Origin: Dyella flagellata
Lineage (GTDB): Bacteria > Pseudomonadota > Gammaproteobacteria > Xanthomonadales > Rhodanobacteraceae
Assembly: GCF_030160275.1 (NCBI RefSeq)
Contig: NZ_BSOA01000052.1
Coordinates: forward strand, 62,001-126,000
Direction: 5' to 3'
DNA: 64,000 nucleotides
Below the pieces are notes generated by a model. It did no database searches, was not told where the DNA came from, and saw only the letters and a program-made list of their open reading frames with translations. Positions 48,272-57,989 of this stretch are shown here, in pieces. Made by a program: the position numbers and the translations under genes. The first letter of the stretch is position 1, and the number at the start of each line of letters is the position of its first letter.

Positions 48272-50677
48272 TCAATCGTGACGCAACGCGATCACTGGCT
48301 CCACCGCCAGCGCACGCCACAGCGGCACCAGCGAAGCGAGGGTCGCCACCAGCACGATCAAGACCAGCACCGGCAAAAATACCTGTATCTCGTAACCCTG
48401 CGTACGCAACTGCGCATTGGCCAACAACGCAGACCACGGCAAGGCCAGGCCGACGCCGATCGCCAAGCCCATGCCGAGCTGAAGGACCAGTTGCCGGCCT
48501 ACGTGACCGGCGATCGCCAGGTTGCCGGCGCCGATGGCACGCCGTATCCCTAGTTCACGCGTACGCTGGGCAACCGCAAATGAGAGCACGCCATACAAGC
48601 CGGCCGCAGCCAATATCACGGCGATCAAGCCGACCGCGCTGAATAGCTGGATGAGGATGGTGAGCTTGATACGCGCCATCTCGATGGCTTGCGACTGCGT
48701 GCGCAGTGCATAAAGTGGTGCGTCAGGATCCAGTTCGTGTGCGATCCGCGTCAGCGACGGCGCGTACTCAATGGCCTTTTCACGGGTGTGCACGGCCACG
48801 TAGGCGCCGCCCATCGGTTGCTGCCACAGTGGCCGCATGAAGCTGGGCAGCGATGTTTGCAGTGCGCCATCCAGTTGCAATGGCCCCACCACCCCAATCA
48901 CTCGCAGCGTCTGCGGCTGCGGATCTTCCGGGTGCAGAACCAGCCGCTGCCCCACTGCAAGGCGTCCTGGCCAAAGCGCCTGTGCCAGGCGCTGATCGAT
49001 CACCGCCAACGGCTCGCTGCCAGTGCGGTCTTGCGCGTCAAAAAATCGCCCCGCTATGAGCTTGAGACCGTAAGTCTCAGCAAAGTGCTCATCGACAACG
49101 CCCATTTGCGCACGCTGGTAACCGCCCGCTCCACGCCCCTGACCGTAAGCGGCGACAAATTCGTGGCTGCCCAGCTGCGCATCGGGAACGGTGTTGGCCA
49201 CACTCGCGTCAAGTACGCCCGGCATTCGCCGCATGCGCTCCACCAGGCGCTCGAGATAGCGCAATCGCGTGTCACCATCCGAATACTCCCCTGGCAACAA
49301 GTGCACGCGCGCGGTAAGCACGTAGGCCGGGTCGGAACCGCCTCCTGCAGGCTGGGCGAGGACACGCTGCAAACCATGAAGGAAGGTGCCTGCACCCACC
49401 AGCAGGATCACGGTGAAGGCGATTTCCGCAACCACCAGCGCCTTGGCGACGCGCGCAAAGCCGCCGCCACTGGCCGTGCGATTGCCGTCACGCAGCATGT
49501 CCTGCAATTGCATGCGCGATACGTGCCAGGCGGGCAACAGGCCGGCCAGGACGGTGGTCAGCAACGCGACGATGGCACCAAGGACGAACAGGCGCGGATC
49601 GATGTGGAAATGCATGAAGTAAGGCGGCGCCGTGTCATTGCTGACCAGAATGTGCACAAACCAGCCGAAGCCAAAGTGAGTGATCAGCAAGGCCACGCCA
49701 TAGGCTGCGATACTCAGCAACAGGCACTCCACCCACTGCGCACGCAACAAACGGCCCTGACTGGCACCGAGCGCACTGCGCAGCGCCAGTTCCCGCCCGC
49801 GGTTGAGCGCTTGCACCAGTTGCAGGTTCGCCACATTGCTACAGGCCAGCAACAGCACCATGACCCCGGCTGCAAACATCAACCAGCTATAGCTGCGGAT
49901 GTTCTCATCCACAAACCGCAAGGCTAACGGCTTCATTACCAGACGGCGGCCCGCACGCTGGCCCCGCAGCGCACTGCCCAGGTTGGCAGCCACCGCCTGC
50001 CATTCGTCGCGCGCCTGGGCCAGGGACAGCGATGGCTTGAGCAAAGCCAGGGTTTCAACGTCCTCATCACTGCCCGGTTGCAGGCGCGCCGGCAGCCATA
50101 CATCACTGACGAAGGGAAAGCCGAACGTTTTCGGCAATACCCCAACCACCGTGGCCCAGTCGCCATTGATGCGCAGCTTTCTGCCCACGATGCTCGGATC
50201 GGCAGCAAGCTCGTGGCGCCAGATCGTTTCACTGAGCATCACGACCAATGGAGCGCCGGACCTGTCGTCTTGCTCACCGATCAACCGCCCCAGCAAAGGC
50301 TGCACGCCCAGCATCGGCAGGACGGATGCGGAAACCTCGGTCCCGATATGAGATACCGAACCGGTTCCACCATCCACATCCATCATGCGTTCGCTATAAG
50401 CGCCGGATGCTTCAAAGCCATGCATACCGCGTTGCAACGCCAGAAATTCATCCGCGCTCATATCATGCAAGCCCGTACCATCCTGGTTCGCATATCCCAT
50501 TGCCACCAGGCGCGGCGAATGTGGAAACGGCAACGGCCTGAGCACCATGCTATCGACCAGGCCGAACAGGAACAGCACAGCACCGAGGCCGATGCCCAAT
50601 ACCGCAATCGACAATGCGGTATAGCCGGGCTGCCGCCGCAAACGTCGCCAGGCATCCTTCAGATCACGCAGGGTCAT
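48272..50677 (-). CDS. FtsX/MacB-type ABC permease, third copy
   Basis: A large ABC3-type permease of the duplicated (ADOP-like) kind, 801 residues. It has an N-terminal membrane segment (about 20-42), a MacB-type periplasmic domain (about 50-240), a first FtsX core (three segments, about 260-390), a second signal-anchor-like segment and periplasmic domain, and a C-terminal FtsX core ending RALAVEPVIALRHD. The ATG at 50677 overlaps the stop of a 36-codon ORF (TGATG); a GTG one codon upstream is also possible. It is clearly more distant in sequence from the two upstream permeases than they are from each other. No ATPase domain is present. Confidence 0.88.
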   Translation of the reverse strand: MTLRDLKDAWRRLRRQPGYTALSIAVLGIGLGAVLFLFGLVDSMVLRPLPFPHSPRLVAMGYANQDGTGLHDMSADEFLALQRGMHGFEASGAYSERMMDVDGGTGSVSHIGTEVSASVLPMLGVQPLLGRLIGEQDDRSGAPLVVMLSETIWRHELAADPSIVGRKLRINGDWATVVGVLPKTFGFPFVSDVWLPARLQPGSDEDVETLALLKPSLSLAQARDEWQAVAANLGSALRGQRAGRRLVMKPLALRFVDENIRSYSWLMFAAGVMVLLLACSNVANLQLVQALNRGRELALRSALGASQGRLLRAQWVECLLLSIAAYGVALLITHFGFGWFVHILVSNDTAPPYFMHFHIDPRLFVLGAIVALLTTVLAGLLPAWHVSRMQLQDMLRDGNRTASGGGFARVAKALVVAEIAFTVILLVGAGTFLHGLQRVLAQPAGGGSDPAYVLTARVHLLPGEYSDGDTRLRYLERLVERMRRMPGVLDASVANTVPDAQLGSHEFVAAYGQGRGAGGYQRAQMGVVDEHFAETYGLKLIAGRFFDAQDRTGSEPLAVIDQRLAQALWPGRLAVGQRLVLHPEDPQPQTLRVIGVVGPLQLDGALQTSLPSFMRPLWQQPMGGAYVAVHTREKAIEYAPSLTRIAHELDPDAPLYALRTQSQAIEMARIKLTILIQLFSAVGLIAVILAAAGLYGVLSFAVAQRTRELGIRRAIGAGNLAIAGHVGRQLVLQLGMGLAIGVGLALPWSALLANAQLRTQGYEIQVFLPVLVLIVLVATLASLVPLWRALAVEPVIALRHD

Positions 50678-50787
50678 CACTCTGCTCCCGGCACAACGCG
50701 CGCCATAGAATGCTTGTCCCGCTCCAGTTCACCATTGCCGGTCGCATTGGCGGCTTTTCGCATGATTTCGCTCACCGGCTTCGTCAT
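50677..50787 (-). CDS. Small 36-residue ORF coupled between two ABC permease genes
   Basis: An ATG at 50787, 5 bases after the stop of the upstream permease gene and preceded by GAGG, opens a 36-residue frame. It begins MTKPVSEIMRKAANATG, ends VVPGAE, and stops in a TGATG overlap with the next permease ATG. The spacing to the upstream stop (5 bases) is identical to that between the first two permease genes. The peptide is hydrophilic, without membrane segment or signal. The N-terminus (SEI) faintly recalls the permease N-terminus, so a decayed fourth copy is an alternative. No family is recognised; the coding assignment rests on position, start signal and stop-start coupling. Confidence 0.5.
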   Translation of the reverse strand: MTKPVSEIMRKAANATGNGELERDKHSMARVVPGAE

Positions 50788-50792
50788 GCGCC

Positions 50793-53273
50793 TCAATCCC
50801 CTCGTAAAACCGACATCGGTTGGACACGACCGGCACGCAGCGCAGGCAGCAGGCAAGCGATCAAGCCGACCAGCGCCAAGGCCAGCGAAGTGCCCAACAT
50901 CGCGGGAAGATCGAACACGGTACGCCCGAGCTGCTCCAGCACGGCGCGCGCAAGGTGTGACAACAACAGCGCCAGCCCCAATCCCAACAGCAAGCCCGCC
51001 AGGATCTGCAGCATGCCGCCGCGCAGAATCCAGCTCGCCAACCTCACTGGCGACGCACCTAATGCCATACGCACACCGAATTCTCGTTGCCGCGCTGTAA
51101 CCGCTACCGCCATCACCGCATACATGCCCACCGCCGCCAGCCCCAGTGCCATCAAGGCGAACAGGCCGACCAGCATCAGGTTCATACGCGGATAGTCTGT
51201 GGTCGCGTGCACCACGTCGTCCATCGTGCGCAGCGTGGCAATCGGCTGTCCCGGGGCTACCTCTGCCACAGCCGCATGCACGCTGCCGCGATAGGTGTTG
51301 GGATCACCTTTCACGCGCACGGCAAATCGGAATGGGTTGAAGTAACGAAAGTTGTTCAAGATGTACGAAGGCACCTGCGCCAGGGGCATATAAAGGAACT
51401 CGCGGTGCCCGTCATCCAACGGACCAGATTGCCGTGTATCGGCCACCACGCCGATGATGCGCGCAACGACCGGCTGCTTGTCAGGATCTTGCGCAAGTAG
51501 CTTGCCGCCGGGATAGCCGCTGTAGTCATTCACTACCACGAACTTGCCCAGGGCATGACCACCGTATTCGTGCCGGGCCAACGCTTCATTGACGATAGCC
51601 ACTGGCTCGCTGCCCGCGATATCCGTAGCGGCGAATGCACGCCCCTGTTTAAGCGCGATGCGGAAGAGCGAGAAATAGTCCGTACTGACCCCGCGCATCT
51701 GCAGGGGCGTATCGAAATAGGGCTGATTCGGCGCATGCACCCCGCCCATGTTGAATTGTTGTGCCTGGTCGCCTGCGGGCAAACCATTGGTGACGGCAGC
51801 TTGCTCAACGCCAGGCACCGCGCTCAAACGCTGCACGACGCGCTGCGCCAAGGCTCGCGTTGACGCCGCATCCGGATTGCGGCCCAGCACTGGTGCCAGG
51901 TCGAAGGTCAGCACATGGTCGCTGGAAAAGCCCAGGCTGGCATGCGCCGCGTCGTATAGCGCGTGCAAGAACAAACCTGCGCCGCAGAGCAGGCAGGTGG
52001 CCAGACTCATCTGCGCCACCACCAAGGCGCGCCCCAAGCGCCCACTTTGACGACTCATGCTGCGGCCACCCTCGCGCAATTCACCCGTCGAAACTGCAGC
52101 GCGGCTTCGCCACACGGCCAGGATTGCCGCCAACAACGCGCCAAGCACACCCACCGCCAGCGCCAACACCCAGGCCTCCCACTCGGGGTGCATCGCTTCA
52201 CCATGCGTCCAATCGATCGGCATGAAATGACTGAACAAGGCCAGGCCGATCATCGCCAGCCCCATTCCCACCAGGGCGCCGCCCACACCGATCAAGCCAC
52301 CTTCCGCCAACGCCGGTAAAGCCAGCCGCCATGGCGATGCTCCCAACGCAGCGCGCACCGCCGCGTCGTGGTTGTGCGATAGCGCACGCAACAACATCAG
52401 ATTGGTCAGATTCACCACCGCGATCAGCAACACGCATAGGGCACTGGCCAAAAACAGCAACATGACTGGGCGATCTTCCTGATGCAGTGCGATCTGCAGC
52501 GGCACCGCGCCGAAGGACGCGCGCTGCCAGTCGTTTGAAGTGGAACCGGGCATTGCCGCGTACATCGCATGAATTGCGGCGAGCAGCTGCGCACTGATTG
52601 CTGCAGGAGCAATGCCGTCCGCCAGACGTGCAACGACATAGTAATTGCGGTCGTCCTCCATCGAATTGGGCTGCAGTTGCTCGGGCAGCATGATGTCGTC
52701 ATCACCAAACTGATCGAAGCTCGTCGGCAACACCCCAACGATGGTGCGCGGCACGCCCTCCACCTGCATGCTGCGACCGATCACGTTCATGGCCCCGCCA
52801 TAGCGACGTTGCCAATAGCGCTCAGCGAGAATCACAGCCCTGGGGCCACCAGGTCGATCTTCATCCATGGAGAAATTGCGTCCCAGGCGCAGCCTCACCC
52901 CAAGAGTTGGCAATGCGTCGTGATCGACCCGCAATGCCATTATCTGTTCTGGCTCACCTTGGCCGGTCGCATTGACGGCTATCGTGCCACCCATGATCAA
53001 ACCCATGGAGGCAACGCCTCTGAGAGATTGCATGTGCTGGTACTGCCGGGGCGATGATCCTCGGTAAGCATCTCCCTGGACCATTCCCAGCACCATCAAC
53101 TGCTCCGCTGCAGGATAGGGCAAGGGCCGCCACAGCACGTGCTCGATCAAGGTAAACACGGCCGTACTGGTGCTTACGCCCAATGCCAATACCCCACTGG
53201 CCAACAGTAGAAAACCAGGGCGACGCAGCGTGGCGCGCCAGCTTTGCAGGATTTCGCTAATCCAGATCGCCAT
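50793..53273 (-). CDS. FtsX/MacB-type ABC permease, second copy
   Basis: An 826-residue duplicated-core ABC3 permease. The ATG at 53273 (MAIWISEILQSWRATLRRPG) is 5 bases after the previous stop; the longer open frame upstream reads through that gene in another frame. It has a first membrane segment (FLLLASGVLALGVSTSTAVFTLI), a MacB-type periplasmic domain, an FtsX core near 270-400, a second periplasmic domain and a C-terminal FtsX core (NLMLVGLFALMALGLAAVGMYAVMAVAV; LRAGRVQPMSVLRGD). It is strongly similar end to end to the permease at 53279-55723, which points to tandem duplication. Confidence 0.9.
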   Translation of the reverse strand: MAIWISEILQSWRATLRRPGFLLLASGVLALGVSTSTAVFTLIEHVLWRPLPYPAAEQLMVLGMVQGDAYRGSSPRQYQHMQSLRGVASMGLIMGGTIAVNATGQGEPEQIMALRVDHDALPTLGVRLRLGRNFSMDEDRPGGPRAVILAERYWQRRYGGAMNVIGRSMQVEGVPRTIVGVLPTSFDQFGDDDIMLPEQLQPNSMEDDRNYYVVARLADGIAPAAISAQLLAAIHAMYAAMPGSTSNDWQRASFGAVPLQIALHQEDRPVMLLFLASALCVLLIAVVNLTNLMLLRALSHNHDAAVRAALGASPWRLALPALAEGGLIGVGGALVGMGLAMIGLALFSHFMPIDWTHGEAMHPEWEAWVLALAVGVLGALLAAILAVWRSRAAVSTGELREGGRSMSRQSGRLGRALVVAQMSLATCLLCGAGLFLHALYDAAHASLGFSSDHVLTFDLAPVLGRNPDAASTRALAQRVVQRLSAVPGVEQAAVTNGLPAGDQAQQFNMGGVHAPNQPYFDTPLQMRGVSTDYFSLFRIALKQGRAFAATDIAGSEPVAIVNEALARHEYGGHALGKFVVVNDYSGYPGGKLLAQDPDKQPVVARIIGVVADTRQSGPLDDGHREFLYMPLAQVPSYILNNFRYFNPFRFAVRVKGDPNTYRGSVHAAVAEVAPGQPIATLRTMDDVVHATTDYPRMNLMLVGLFALMALGLAAVGMYAVMAVAVTARQREFGVRMALGASPVRLASWILRGGMLQILAGLLLGLGLALLLSHLARAVLEQLGRTVFDLPAMLGTSLALALVGLIACLLPALRAGRVQPMSVLRGD

Positions 53274-53278
53274 TTGTC

Positions 53279-55723
53279 TCAATCCCCACGCAGAGCTTGC
53301 ATCGGGTGCACCCGGCCGGCACGCCATGCGGGTTGCAGACATGCCAGCAAACCGGAGACCACCAGCACGACGCAGGCAGTAACCAACACAAGTGGATCGA
53401 ACAACGCATGATGGATCCCGGCGACGACGGCACGCATCACGCCCGCCAGCAAAAAGGCCAAGCCTGCGCCAGCGATAAAGCCCGCGGCAAGCTGCCATAC
53501 ACCATCGCGCAGCACGCTGTATGTCAAACGCGCAGGCGCCGCTCCCAGCGCCATCCTTACCCCGAATTCCTGCACCCGCATGGCTACCGCCACCGACATC
53601 ACGGCATACATGCCCGCCGCCGCCAGAAGCAGGGCCAGCGCTGCGAACAAGCCGACCAGCAACAGATTCAAGCGCGTCTCGGCCGTGGTCTCGTGCACTA
53701 CGCTCTGCATGCTGCGCATACTGGCGATCGGTTGATCAGCCGCCACCTCGGCGACGGCTGCTTTCACCACCTTGCCGTAGCTATCGGGATTGCCATGCAC
53801 ACGCAGCACGAAGCGCAAGGGGTTGACCGTACGATATAAAGCCAGCAAGGCATCCGGTATTTGCCGCATGGGCAAATAGAACAGCCCCTCTTTGGCGCTC
53901 AGTGGACCAAAGGGGCTGATATTGTCGATCACCCCGACAATACGGACGGAGATTCGCGGAAACTGTTCGTCGGGCGCGTCTACGATCAAGGTCTTGCCCA
54001 GCGCATCACCACCATACAAGCTATCGGCCAGCGCCTGGTTGACGATCGCCACCGGCTCCCCGCCCTTTCCATCCGTTCCCTGAAAGACCCTGCCCCGGCG
54101 TGCGGCAATACCGAAGGCGGCAAAGAATTCAGGACTTGCGGCGCGAAACAGTGGCGTATTGGCGACCGGCTCGCCGCCTGGCGCATGGACGTCACCAAAA
54201 TAGAACGCCTGGGTAATGTCGCCGGCAGGCAAGGCAGTGGTCGCTGCAACCTGCTCGACGCCCGGCAAACCCCACAAGCGCTCCTGCAAGCGTTGAACCA
54301 GGGCTTGTACGGAAGCCGAGTCGGCATATTTCCCTTCCAGCGGAGCCAGGTCGAAGGTCAAGACATGATCGCTGGAAAATCCCAGCGGCATACGTGCCGC
54401 ATCGTACAAAGCATGTAGGAATAGGCCTGCTGCACTAAGCAAGGTTGCAGCAAGCGCTACCTGCACCACCACCAGTGCGCGCCCCAACCAACCGCCTTGC
54501 CGGCCGGGGCCGGTGCGACCGCCCTCGCGCAAGGCTTCCATCGACACCGATCGCATGCTGCGCCAGATACCCAGCGCCGCCGCGAGCAAAGCTGCGGTCA
54601 TTCCGAAGCCCATGGCCATCACCACGGTCGATCCTTCGATCGACAAGCGGGTGCCGGTCAGCCAGTCGGCGGGAATCAAGCCCTTGAGTGCGCGCAAGCC
54701 GATCATGGCGAGGATCACACCCGCCGCACTTCCCAACAGGCCGATCAGCGATCCCTCCGCCAAGAGTGGCAGCGCGCGGCGCCACCCCATTGCACCCAAT
54801 GCGCTGCGTACGGCAACGTCGTGATAGCGGGACAGTCCTCGCAACAACAACAAGTTGGCGAGATTCCCCCAAGCGATCAGCAACACTAGCGCAGCGCTGG
54901 CGAGAAACATCATCAGTACTGGCCTGGCGTGTACCCGCGTAGCGGTCTGCAGATCCGATGCCACATAGCGCTGGGTCTTCATGTAGTCAGCTTCCCAGCC
55001 GCTCTGGGCTGCATAGAGCTGATGCATGCGCGCATCGAGTTGGGCGCTTACGGCAGCCACCCCAACACCGGATGCCAACCGGGCAATTACGCGGTAATTA
55101 CTGCCGTCATTGGAGACATCCGCGGGCAACGCCATGGGCAGCAGGATGTCGCTTTCCCGCAGGCCACTGTCCCGTGGCAACACGCCGATGATGGTATGCG
55201 TAATGCCTTCGATCGACAGTGTGTGGCCGACAATATCCATCCTGCCGCCGTAACGGCGCATCCAGAACCCATGATTGAGCAGCACCACCTTGGGACCGTT
55301 GGGTCTATCCTCATTGACCGAAAAATTGCGCCCAAGCTGCGGAGTTACACCCAGCGTGGGCAGCAAGCTATGGTCGATGTGCTGCATCGGCACCAACTCC
55401 GGCACCCCATCGCCGGCAACATTGGCCGAGCGCATGAAGCCATCGATGAAACCCAACGATGCAACACCCTGCATGCCCGCCATATGTTGGTACTGGAAAG
55501 GCGAAGCCCACCATGCGGTACCCATTTTCTGCCTGCCCAAGGCCACCAGGCGCGAGGCCTGCGGATAGGGCAAGGGCCGCAGCAGCACGCTGTCGATCAG
55601 CACGTAGACCGCGACGCTGGCACCGATACCCAATGCGAGCACGCCGCTGGCCAGCAACAGAAAACCGGGACGACGCAACATGGCGCGCCAGCTTTGCCAG
55701 ATTTCCCACAGCCAGATGCTCAC
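53279..55723 (-). CDS. FtsX/MacB-type ABC permease, first copy
   Basis: An 814-residue duplicated-core ABC3 permease starting with GTG at 55723, in a GTGA overlap with the ATPase stop. The architecture matches its neighbour: a first segment (FLLLASGVLALGIGASVAVYVLI), MacB-type periplasmic domain (PLPYPQASRLVALG onward), FtsX core, second periplasmic domain and C-terminal FtsX core (NLLLVGLFAALALLLAAAGMYAVMSVAVA; WRAGRVHPMQALRGD). Such proteins couple ATP hydrolysis in a MacB-type ATPase to periplasmic motion; here the ATPase is the overlapping gene. Confidence 0.9.
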   Translation of the reverse strand: MSIWLWEIWQSWRAMLRRPGFLLLASGVLALGIGASVAVYVLIDSVLLRPLPYPQASRLVALGRQKMGTAWWASPFQYQHMAGMQGVASLGFIDGFMRSANVAGDGVPELVPMQHIDHSLLPTLGVTPQLGRNFSVNEDRPNGPKVVLLNHGFWMRRYGGRMDIVGHTLSIEGITHTIIGVLPRDSGLRESDILLPMALPADVSNDGSNYRVIARLASGVGVAAVSAQLDARMHQLYAAQSGWEADYMKTQRYVASDLQTATRVHARPVLMMFLASAALVLLIAWGNLANLLLLRGLSRYHDVAVRSALGAMGWRRALPLLAEGSLIGLLGSAAGVILAMIGLRALKGLIPADWLTGTRLSIEGSTVVMAMGFGMTAALLAAALGIWRSMRSVSMEALREGGRTGPGRQGGWLGRALVVVQVALAATLLSAAGLFLHALYDAARMPLGFSSDHVLTFDLAPLEGKYADSASVQALVQRLQERLWGLPGVEQVAATTALPAGDITQAFYFGDVHAPGGEPVANTPLFRAASPEFFAAFGIAARRGRVFQGTDGKGGEPVAIVNQALADSLYGGDALGKTLIVDAPDEQFPRISVRIVGVIDNISPFGPLSAKEGLFYLPMRQIPDALLALYRTVNPLRFVLRVHGNPDSYGKVVKAAVAEVAADQPIASMRSMQSVVHETTAETRLNLLLVGLFAALALLLAAAGMYAVMSVAVAMRVQEFGVRMALGAAPARLTYSVLRDGVWQLAAGFIAGAGLAFLLAGVMRAVVAGIHHALFDPLVLVTACVVLVVSGLLACLQPAWRAGRVHPMQALRGD

Positions 55724-56484
55724 GCACCCACCTCGATGCGCGGTCCGATCAGCGCATCCAGCCGCTGCTCGTCCTCTCGGCGCAGGCGCTCGAAAGTTTC
55801 TTCATCGACCACTCGACCATCGAACAGCCGCACTTTGCGTTGCGCAAAATCGGCGTAGCGAGCGTCGTGCGTGACCATGCATAGGGTGGCACCGCCCTGA
55901 TGCAGTTCATTGAGCAATTGCATCACCGCTTCGCCGTTGCGTGAATCGAGGTTGCCGGTAGGTTCGTCGGCAAGCAGGATCGCCGGTTTGCCGACCAGTG
56001 CACGCGCGACCGCGACACGCTGTTGCTGGCCGCCGGAAAGCTGGGCCGGATAGTGCCGTGCTCGATGCGACATGCTTACGCGCTCCAGCGCTTCCTGCAC
56101 GCGAGTCCGCCTTTCTCGTGCGTCGATGCCGCCACGATAGGTCAGCGGCAGTTCCACGTTTTCCTGTACGGTCAGATCGCCGATCAGGTTGAAGGCCTGG
56201 AAGATGAAGCCGATTTCCGCATTCCGAATGCGTGCGCGCTGTGCGGCGTTGAGCACGCTGACGTCGTGGCCGTTCAAAACGTAGGTGCCGGCGCTGGCGG
56301 TGTCGAGCAGGCCCAGGATCGACAGCAAGGTGGTCTTGCCGCAACCGGAAGGACCGGAAATGGAAACGAATTCGCCGCGGCGTATGTCCAGATGCACGTC
56401 ACTGAGGGCGTGCGTTTCCACTTCGTCGGCCTGAAAGACCTTGCGCAGGCTGTCGAGGGTGATGACGGAGGTCGATTTGCTCAT
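55720..56484 (-). CDS. MacB/LolD-type ABC transporter ATPase
   Basis: This is the only ATPase of the transporter array. The 254-residue protein has Walker A ([12 protein letters not shown]), Q-loop (FQAFNL), signature ([15 protein letters not shown]), Walker B ([12 protein letters not shown]) and H-loop (VTHD). The charged tail of about 30 residues after the H-loop region ([21 protein letters not shown]) is longer than in LolD. It starts 35 bases after the membrane-fusion gene and overlaps the first permease by 4 bp, so they are co-translated. Confidence 0.95.
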   Translation of the reverse strand: MSKSTSVITLDSLRKVFQADEVETHALSDVHLDIRRGEFVSISGPSGCGKTTLLSILGLLDTASAGTYVLNGHDVSVLNAAQRARIRNAEIGFIFQAFNLIGDLTVQENVELPLTYRGGIDARERRTRVQEALERVSMSHRARHYPAQLSGGQQQRVAVARALVGKPAILLADEPTGNLDSRNGEAVMQLLNELHQGGATLCMVTHDARYADFAQRKVRLFDGRVVDEETFERLRREDEQRLDALIGPRIEVGA

Positions 56485-56519
56485 GGTCCTTCCCTATGCA
56501 TTGAATTCGTTCGCATTAC

Positions 56520-57773
56520 TCATTTCACCCGGATACGCTCGTATTTATCCCACTGGCTGGTGTCGGACAGAATCACCTGGTCGCCCGCCTTCAGACCATG
56601 CACGATCTCAACGCGATCGACCGAAGCGGCACCCATTCTCACCGGCATGCGCGTGGCGACATGGCTGGCCGGGTCGAGCCGAAACAAGCCCAGGTCGCTG
56701 TCGCTCCGCGCCAAAGCCGGACGCCCGACCGACAATACGTCATCCAGCTTCGCGACCAGGATGCGTCCGTCCACCGATAGATCCGGCCGTGCCCCAGGGG
56801 GCAAGGGATCGGTCAAGCGAACATCCACCTGCACGCTGCCGTTGCGTACGGCTGGGTCGATGCGTTCCACCTTGCCGCTCACCTTGCCGTTGTGTGTATC
56901 CACGTCTACCGGCATCCCCAGGGTGACATCCTTCGCCTCCACTTCGGGAACCTGCAAACGCGCCATCAGCACGTCGGGCCGCGCCACCCGCGCAAGATTG
57001 GCACCGGCTGCCACTTGCGCGCCTTCCTGCACGGCGACCTCCTGCAGCACGCCGACAATGCCGGCCTTGAGGTTCAAGGCGTCGGCCTGATGCTGGCGCA
57101 GGGCCAGATTGCTGCTCTGCTGCGCCAGGCGGGCGCGCACGGCATCCATTTGCGCCTTCATGCTGGCGGCGAAGGCATCGACGCGCTGCTGCTCCACCTC
57201 CACCTGCGATTGGAATTGCGCGGCCACGATTTGCTGTTGCCGGTAATCCACCTGCGCGATCGCGTGAACCAGGTTGGCCTGGGCATAGGCTTCGCTCTTC
57301 ACCTTGGCCGAGGCGTAATCGGATTTGGCCCGCGACAGCGCAGCACGTGTATCCAGCAGTTGCGAGTTGAGTTCCGCCTGCTTGGCCGCGACATCGGCTT
57401 GCGCCGCAGCGACTTGGGCCTGGGCATTGCGCAGGTTGTCTTCCACCTCCGGATCGGACAAGCGCATCAGCACGGTATCTGGCTGCACCTGCGCGCCGGG
57501 CAACACCAGGATCTGCTCCACTTGCGCAGAGGTTGCCGCCGCCAGCCAGCGGCTTTCGCGCGGCACCAGGGTGCCGGTGGCATTGACCTCGCGCAGCATC
57601 GGCCCCCGTTGCACCGTATCCACCCACAGACCCGCGCGGTCGACTTCGGGCAAGGCGGGGTCCAGCCGCAGTACGAACAGCAACAGGCTAAGGACGACGG
57701 CGGTGACACCTGCCCCGATCAGATGGGTCTTGCGTCGCTTGCGTAATTTCAGGGCGGGGTTGGCGATGTCCAT
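56520..57773 (-). CDS. HlyD/MacA-type periplasmic membrane-fusion protein
   Basis: Membrane-fusion proteins bridge inner-membrane transporters to the outer envelope. The ATG at 57773 (MDIANPALKLRKRRKTHLIG) gives 417 residues; the open frame extends upstream only through a palindromic repeat. There is one N-terminal membrane segment (about 20-38), lipoyl half-motifs flanking a long alpha-helical hairpin (about 115-235, ALSRAKSDYASAKVKSEAYAQ; rich in Ala/Gln), a beta-barrel domain (about 270-350) and a membrane-proximal domain (DRVEIVHGLKAGDQVILSD). It is the first gene of the ABC array, 217 bases from the ppc stop. No outer-membrane TolC-type gene is present in the window. Confidence 0.9.
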   Translation of the reverse strand: MDIANPALKLRKRRKTHLIGAGVTAVVLSLLLFVLRLDPALPEVDRAGLWVDTVQRGPMLREVNATGTLVPRESRWLAAATSAQVEQILVLPGAQVQPDTVLMRLSDPEVEDNLRNAQAQVAAAQADVAAKQAELNSQLLDTRAALSRAKSDYASAKVKSEAYAQANLVHAIAQVDYRQQQIVAAQFQSQVEVEQQRVDAFAASMKAQMDAVRARLAQQSSNLALRQHQADALNLKAGIVGVLQEVAVQEGAQVAAGANLARVARPDVLMARLQVPEVEAKDVTLGMPVDVDTHNGKVSGKVERIDPAVRNGSVQVDVRLTDPLPPGARPDLSVDGRILVAKLDDVLSVGRPALARSDSDLGLFRLDPASHVATRMPVRMGAASVDRVEIVHGLKAGDQVILSDTSQWDKYERIRVK

Positions 57774-57903
57774 GCAGGGCTTATGGCAATCGCCGTGCCA
57801 AGCTCCCACTATCGGTAAATCAAAGACTTCCGGCAGCGCAGGCGAAGCAGGCCGTCCACTTCCGGATGCCTGGCCACAAAGCCGGACACTCGCCCAGAAC
57901 TTC

Positions 57904-57977
57904 GTAGGCTGGGATGACAATCCCAGCATCGCGATGCTGCGTGCATGGCAATGCTGGGATTGTCATCCCAGCCTACG
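57904..57977. repeat. Paired inverted palindromic repeat between ppc and the ABC array
   Basis: The 26-base arms (57904-57929 and 57952-57977) are perfect inverted copies beginning GTAGGCTGGGATGACAATCC. The inner spacer (about 22 bases) also has partial complementarity (CGCGATGC / GCATGG). This is the best-preserved copy in the window. Confidence 0.9.
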
Positions 57978-57989
57978 CAGTCGACTTTT

